Source: Glandiceps talaboti (lineage: Eukaryota; Hemichordata; Enteropneusta; Spengelidae). Taken from it: a stretch of DNA of 64,000 nt. The notes beneath the pieces are model-generated. The model had not been told where the DNA came from. It searched no databases and saw only the letters and a list, made by a program, of their open reading frames with translations. Shown here in pieces: positions 58,496 through 64,000 of the stretch. Each line of letters begins with the position of its first letter. The first letter of the stretch is position 1. The translations under genes were made by a program, and so were the position numbers. The stretch lies in NCBI RefSeq assembly GCF_964340395.1, contig NC_135556.1, forward strand, positions 23,711,223 through 23,775,222, in the 5' to 3' direction.

Positions 58496-59437
58496 GTTTA
58501 GCCACCAGTAATGATCATAGTAATGCAGTGATGCTATGTTTTCTGTGGTTTAGCCACCAGTAATGATCATAGTAATGCAGTGATGCTATGTTTTCTGTGG
58601 TTTAGCCACCAGTAATGATCATAGTAATGCAGTGATGCTATGTTTTCTGTGGTTTAGCCACCAGTAATGATCATAGTAATGCAGTGATGCTATGTTTTCT
58701 GTGGTTTAGCCACCAGTAATGATCATAGTAATGCAGTGATGCTATGTTTTCTGTGGTTTAGCCACCAGTAATGATCATAGTAATGCAGTGATGCTATGTT
58801 TTCTGTGGTTTAGCCACCAGTAATGATCATAGTAATGCAGTGATGCTATGTTTTCTGTGGTTTAGCCACCAGTAATGATCATAGTTATGCAGTGATGCTA
58901 TGTTTTCTGTGGTTTAGCCACCAGTAATGATCATAGTAATGCAGTGATGCTATGTTTTCTGTGGTTTAGCCACCAGTAATGATCATAGTAATGCAGTGAT
59001 GCTATGTTTTCTGTGGTTTAGCCACCAGTAATGATCATAGTTATGCAGTGATGCTATGTTTTCTGTGGTTTAGCCACCAGTAATGATCATAGCAATATGC
59101 AGTGATGCTATGTTTTCTGTGATTTAGCCACCAGTAATGATCATAGTTATGCAGTGATGCTATGTTTTCTGTGGTTTAGCCACCAGTAATGATCATAGTA
59201 ATTAATGCAGTGATGCTATGTTTTCTGTGATTTAGCCACCAGTAATGATCATAGTAATGCAGTGATGCTATGTTTTCTGTGGTTTAGCCACCAGTAATGA
59301 TCATAGTAATGCAGTGATGCTATGTTTTCTGTGGTTTAGCCACCAGTAATGATCATAGTTATGCAGTGATGCTATGTTTTCTGTGGTTTAGCCACCAGTA
59401 ATGATCATAGTTATGCAGTGATGCTATGTTTTCTGTG
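58494..59437 (+). repeat. 52-bp minisatellite, about 18 units
   Basis: Units begin GTTTAGCCACCAGTAATGAT and continue CATAGTAATGCAGTGATGC, then TATGTTTTCTGTG. Most units are identical. Variants are ATAGTTATG, CAATATG, AATTAATG and GTGATTTAG in place of GTGGTTTAG. It begins at the edge of the preceding dispersed repeat. Confidence 0.97.
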
Positions 59438-61354
59438 TGAAGACATGATTCTTAGGTCCATGGAGTTCAAAAAACAAGTTTGGATGATCACTTAATTGCA
59501 GCTATGACTGTGAGTTAATGTCTGTGTAGTCCTTAATTAATTCTAATGAAGTGTCACCAAAGAATTAGCACTGGGTACTGTCACCAAAGAATTAGCAGAA
59601 AGAACAATTTGATGAATTCTGCATTACAAATGTTATCTTGTTCTTTTATCATTCCAAACTTCTTGAGATACCTTGTTTTTCAGGTATTGATGTGTGTAAG
59701 TCAAGTGATGATGCAATGCTAGCCAGAGAAACAAAGGTGAAGAGAATTGCCTCAATTGCCATTTCACTGAATGCACTCTTTTTTCTAAAGCTTCCTTTCA
59801 ATTAATGACAACAGCCACAAGGGAATTGCAAGTTTTGTAGGACTTGAAAAAATAACTTTTGAATGTAAAGAAATAACTCACAATCATCACAAATATAAAT
59901 CTACTCTTCACATTTTTCACATTTTCTTCACATTTTGTTGTTTTTAAGAAATTGAAATCACAGATTTTATGAAAGGACAACACTTGGAAGCTATAACACT
60001 CTTGCAGTGTAGACTCCAATAACTAATCAGTGCTTTACAATCAGTGACCCATGGCCACAAACAATAGCCACATAACAATTAGTGAAAGGAGGAAATGCAA
60101 AATTAATGCAATTAATGACCACAAATGTTAATTGCACACCCTAATTACATGATAATTCAGCAACAAAAGGACTTCTTTTTTTGTTGCTGAGCTCATTCCT
60201 GGTAACTCCTTAACGCTCCAACAAACATGTACTGTACTTGATAAAGCAAATTACATTTCTTATGTCTACGTTTCTATCTTGTTTGCTAATCAATGCCAAT
60301 ATTCTGGACCTCACAAGAACTATGATTTTTTTATCCCCCTCAAAATCTAACCAAATAAATGGAATCTGCTGGTGGGATGACCATGATAGGGAAGTAAAAG
60401 ATTCTTGGGTTCAAAAGAAATAAATATTGGGCTGACTCTGAACATGATCTGTTTTCAGATCATGAATGATATGGTACAAGTCTGCTCATTTCTAAACAGC
60501 GCCCTCTATCAACAGACTTGTAAAGGATTTGGGCCTATGCACAGCTGAAAAAAAAACAGAATTGTAAAAATAGAAAAAGATGATAATATATCTTAATCAA
60601 GTAAAAGAACTTAAAGGCATTTTTTAGATATGTGATCAAATCAAATTTAATACAAGCTATATGTGTTTATACGTTTCAGACGAAGGAAAGATGATATTCT
60701 TGTCACATTTTGTTTGTTTAATATGTTAAAATATTGTGAATTGTTTATTGCTTTGTTTTGTACTAGGTAATCAACAAGTAACAGTCAAACCAAAAATCAG
60801 CTTGTTGGTCATAACACAGAACAAGTGACGATCATTTCACATATTATTAAGAATATCAGGGCATCATCACAGTTGAGATCTCAAAAAGAATTTTCATCTA
60901 GATAGAAATCAATTTTATCTCAAACTATTCAGAATAATGTTTAGACAGTTTATGGTTTGGTAAAAACTAGAACAAAATACATAATGCTATTAAGAAAGTT
61001 TCAAATAACCCCCCCCCCCCCATACTGAAGTTGCCAAACACTAGCAATAGACACAGCTGAAAAAAATGGCAAACTGCAGCACAGACCAATGTTGTGTTTA
61101 GTAAATAGAACCAATAACAATATAAACAGTAAATAGAGAGGCTAGAATAATACCAATGGGTTTTGATTGGTGGCAGATAATCTGTAATTGGTAGCTATTT
61201 TTAGGTTGGGGTCATTTGGGGGTTACTTTTCACACACTACCATTAACGAGACAACTGTACAGACTGAAAAGAATTAATCACAGGAAGTAACTTGTTCTAC
61301 CATGTACTAATAATAGTAAAAGGTCAGAAATACATCATTAAAGTGAAGGCTTCC
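59438..61354. other. Unassigned AT-rich DNA with one hairpin
   Basis: No gene is supported. CATGATCTG and CAGATCATG (60443-60464) form a 9-bp stem with a TTTT loop. A poly-C run lies near 61010-61020. Confidence 0.45.
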
Positions 61355-61398
61355 TTTTACCATGGAAGTATAACCCACGTTATACTTCCATACTTTTA
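61355..61398. repeat. Hairpin with 13-bp perfect arms
   Basis: ATGGAAGTATAAC and GTTATACTTCCAT are exact inverses around CCAC (61362-61391). Flanking TTTTACC and ACTTTTACT add weak pairing. Confidence 0.85.
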
Positions 61399-63112
61399 CT
61401 AAGGTTTTAGCTAGAGCTTTTTTGTACTGTTTTAGGTTGCCATGTTATAAATTTGGTGTGAATACCATTTTAGAGTCTTCACTAACATTTACTTAGAATC
61501 AGTGAAACAGGATGGGGAGGGAACTTTCAAATAATGGTGACAATAATGTACTTGATTTGCTTTTACCATCGCTGCATTATTCAGTTTCCTAAACCACTTA
61601 TTATTTTGAAATGAGTCTAGCTCTATGATTGGTTGAATCTTATATCATTTATTGGTTTGAAATGAGACTGACTCTATGATTGGTTGGTTTTCTAGGTTGT
61701 TCATTGGTTGAAGATGATGCAATAGGAAATACAAGAATATTCACTCAGGAATCTCATTCAGTAGAGTAACCTCTCCAGAGTCTAGTTTATTCAAAGAGCT
61801 GACTTAGTTTTTAACTTTTAGGGAATGGTCTAATGAGCAGCATTAATTAGTATGTAAATAAATCCACATACCTGATGAAAAACATTACTGAATTTGTCTG
61901 GAGCTTTACTTGAATTGTTCATAGACACAGAATATTGTAAAACCAACAACTACAACAATAACAAAACTCAGTTGCATGTTAAATTAACTGTTCTTGGTTC
62001 TCAATATTAAAAGACAGGAGTCAAGTTCAATGTAAAAATGTACAAATTAAAATCATAAACATTTTCACATTCTGGTTCTCTTTTTAGATATCTAAAAATG
62101 ATCATGTTTTATAACATCAGTTTGTATTCAATAATAAATATCCACATTTCACTGAGGTTCTTGAATTTAATCATAGATTAAATACACAGGAAACTGTAAA
62201 AATTCAGACCTCTTTAGTATGTTAGGTGAGGTTTTAAAAAGTTAAATATAAATACTGAACTATGTAGTACAGTGAATGGGAATCCATTACATGGTAGTAT
62301 GTCAAAAACACACGTATAGAGTATTCAACATTTATCGATCATGAAGGATAACACTAGCCTACACAGTTGTGTTCTAAAAAAGAGGATTTAGTACATGGAT
62401 GACTGTTACGAAACTACAACTACATGTTTTGCAGCATCTGGCAGTGTGTGTGAGTCTAGCATAGAATATATGTCACCTTTTACTAAGCAGGTGAAGGTCA
62501 ATTTATTGTGTACTTAGATGAAATAAACACTTCAAAGAATCCGTTTAATGGCCTTGCTACGGAAGTTGATTCAATCTGACAAGCTTACCAAACAGGATGA
62601 AAAAGGCAAAAAAAAAAAGGTGTAACATATTGAACGACTCAGCCCTTCAAAGACAATGCCAAATACCACACACACACACACACACACACACAACCATGCA
62701 TACATCTATCCAACATGACTTAGATTGGACACAGCAGTGCATGCTTGCCTGTATCATTAGTCAAGAATTCCTTCCTCCTCCTTAAATTGTTACAATGTTC
62801 TCATTCATACAATTCCTTTTATTAGCGGCAATTGCTCGGTAACACGTGAAGCAAACAAAATTTGGGGAAATGAACTCTCAATTCTGAGCTCATAGGGTTC
62901 CTGTTTCTTGTTATATTATAAATGGGTGTTCACAATGGATGTGTTTATCTGGTCTTTTTCAACCTCAATGGTGTAATACCTTGACAAAATATTTAGGTAG
63001 CTAATGGTTTTGTATTTGTCACTTTCCCAATATTGTACTTCATAATACCCGGGACAAATTTTCCACTACAGGGATGAGATGTTTCCTCGTTAACTATTTC
63101 GCTAGGAGCAAA
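61399..63112. other. Unassigned AT-rich DNA
   Basis: A short (CA)n tract lies at 62669-62692. GACTCTATGATTGGTTG and its near copy form a short repeat around 61615-61690. No gene is recognised. Confidence 0.45.
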
Positions 63113-63817
63113 AATGTTTGGCTTACCCCAAATTTGACAAAGGAGCATTGTTAAAAGGTAGGTTTGATAGTGTTTAACAGTGTGGGAATGTACAGTAGGA
63201 AACTGTGTTATCTTATATATTTGCCTACCTCATATCCTACAATACTGTTATTCATTTTTAACACACAGGTTTCTTTCAGCATTGGATTTTTCAGCTTACA
63301 GCATATGCGATAAGATTCTTCATTCACCTCGCATTGATTACATCAGCCACTCCCATTATGATGCAAGCATTCAGAACTGTTTGTACTACTAGTAGAAATT
63401 TCTGAATTTAGTTACTGGTACAGAACAAACTTTCCCTTCAACCTGAGATACAGTAAAAAAGATTTTTGGATTTTTGAAGCTTTCATCACCCAAATCAAAA
63501 TCCCATCTTTGTGCACTTTTGGTTAGCCTGGAATCCATGCGGATGGTAATTTTAAATTTTGGTGATGGGAAAACCAAAATTTAAAATCGCCATCCGCATG
63601 AATTCCAGGGTAACTTTTATGTTTAGCAGACTTAAATCAAGCCATGTATGTGGGGACATTGCTCTTGCTATTACACCTGACATTTTGTTAAATATGGTAA
63701 CCATAGTTACATTGTACAGCTCAACCCTCCGAGTTGGTTCTGATTGCGTGGTGACACTATTGACATCATCTCATAGTTGGAAGAATTAAAAATCCAATAT
63801 GGGGTAAGCCAAACATT
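63113..63817. mobile_element. Candidate DNA element bounded by about 21-bp inverted repeats
   Basis: AATGTTTGGCTTACCCCAAA at the left faces TATGGGGTAAGCCAAACATT at the right, 705 bp apart, with one mismatch near the inner edge. A clear target duplication is not visible. Inside lie only short frames and a separate hairpin element (63522-63614). It could be a MITE or two copies of a smaller repeat in opposite orientation. Confidence 0.5.
63522..63614. mobile_element. Hairpin MITE, GCCTGGAATCCATG family
   Basis: CTGGAATCCATGCGGATGG at the left and CCATCCGCATGAATTCCAG at the right are almost exact inverses. ATTTTAAATTTTGGT and ACCAAAATTTAAAAT continue the stem. Only GATGGGAAA is unpaired. It looks recently inserted, because the arms differ at very few bases. 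Confidence 0.8.
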
Positions 63818-64000
63818 GAGTTATAGAGAAATTAGTTTTGGGTCAGTTGTATATCCAACATTGACAAATAATTTCATTGTATTCCATCATTATACCAGAG
63901 AGAGTAGCACATTTATGAAAATACCAACATAAAACAAACACTCACCACAACAGCACAGAATGTATGGTTGTACCATGGTCAATACAACTACTATACAGAG
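63818..64000. other. Unassigned DNA at the window edge
   Basis: Nothing recognisable. Confidence 0.4.

Noticed and set aside
58494-59437. CRISPR-like appearance of the 52-bp repeat
   Set aside because: Units are head-to-tail and identical throughout, with no unique spacer.

Overview
This window is AT-rich eukaryotic nuclear DNA that is almost entirely non-coding. There is no operon-like packing, no long open frame with a recognisable gene, and no rRNA or free-standing tRNA. What fills it is dispersed transposons, minisatellites and microsatellites: a tRNA-headed SINE with an (ATT)n tail, a LINE 3' end, a decayed Ty3/gypsy-type LTR element primed by tRNA-Leu, and many small inverted-repeat elements. 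That mix suits a marine invertebrate (a lophotrochozoan or a non-vertebrate deuterostome). The sequence alone does not let me name the species.

Layout. 0-10 kb: two large minisatellites (34/44-bp units at 1.26-4.47 kb, 34-bp units at 6.53-7.51 kb), three copies of a PIF/Harbinger-like MITE, a foldback element at 8.24 kb and a TATG microsatellite. 10-29 kb: mostly unassigned AT-rich DNA with two more MITE families, CA and TATG microsatellites and a few weak exon candidates. 29.35-30.66 kb: an internally deleted LTR retrotransposon with a gag fragment and a matching 5-bp target duplication. 31-45 kb: a 53-bp minisatellite, a second foldback element, degenerate repeats carrying a TTTTGGCGGGAA core, a 48-bp minisatellite and a tRNA-derived SINE. 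45-56 kb: sparse DNA with short duplications, hairpin elements and one of the better exon candidates (about 48.1 kb, minus strand). 56-64 kb: a second 48-bp array, a LINE 3' end with the last 66 codons of its reverse-transcriptase protein, a 52-bp minisatellite and a 705-bp candidate element bounded by inverted repeats.

No genes demonstrably work together here. The best possible host exons (15.5 and 48.1 kb) and two weaker ones (6.3 and 26.1 kb) all lie on the minus strand. They could belong to one gene with very long introns, but none has a family I can identify. I found no new biological system. The points most worth following are repeat biology: a two-length satellite with a higher-order period, a 48-bp motif scattered over four loci, a minisatellite apparently born from a SINE body, and the dispersed E2F-like repeat.
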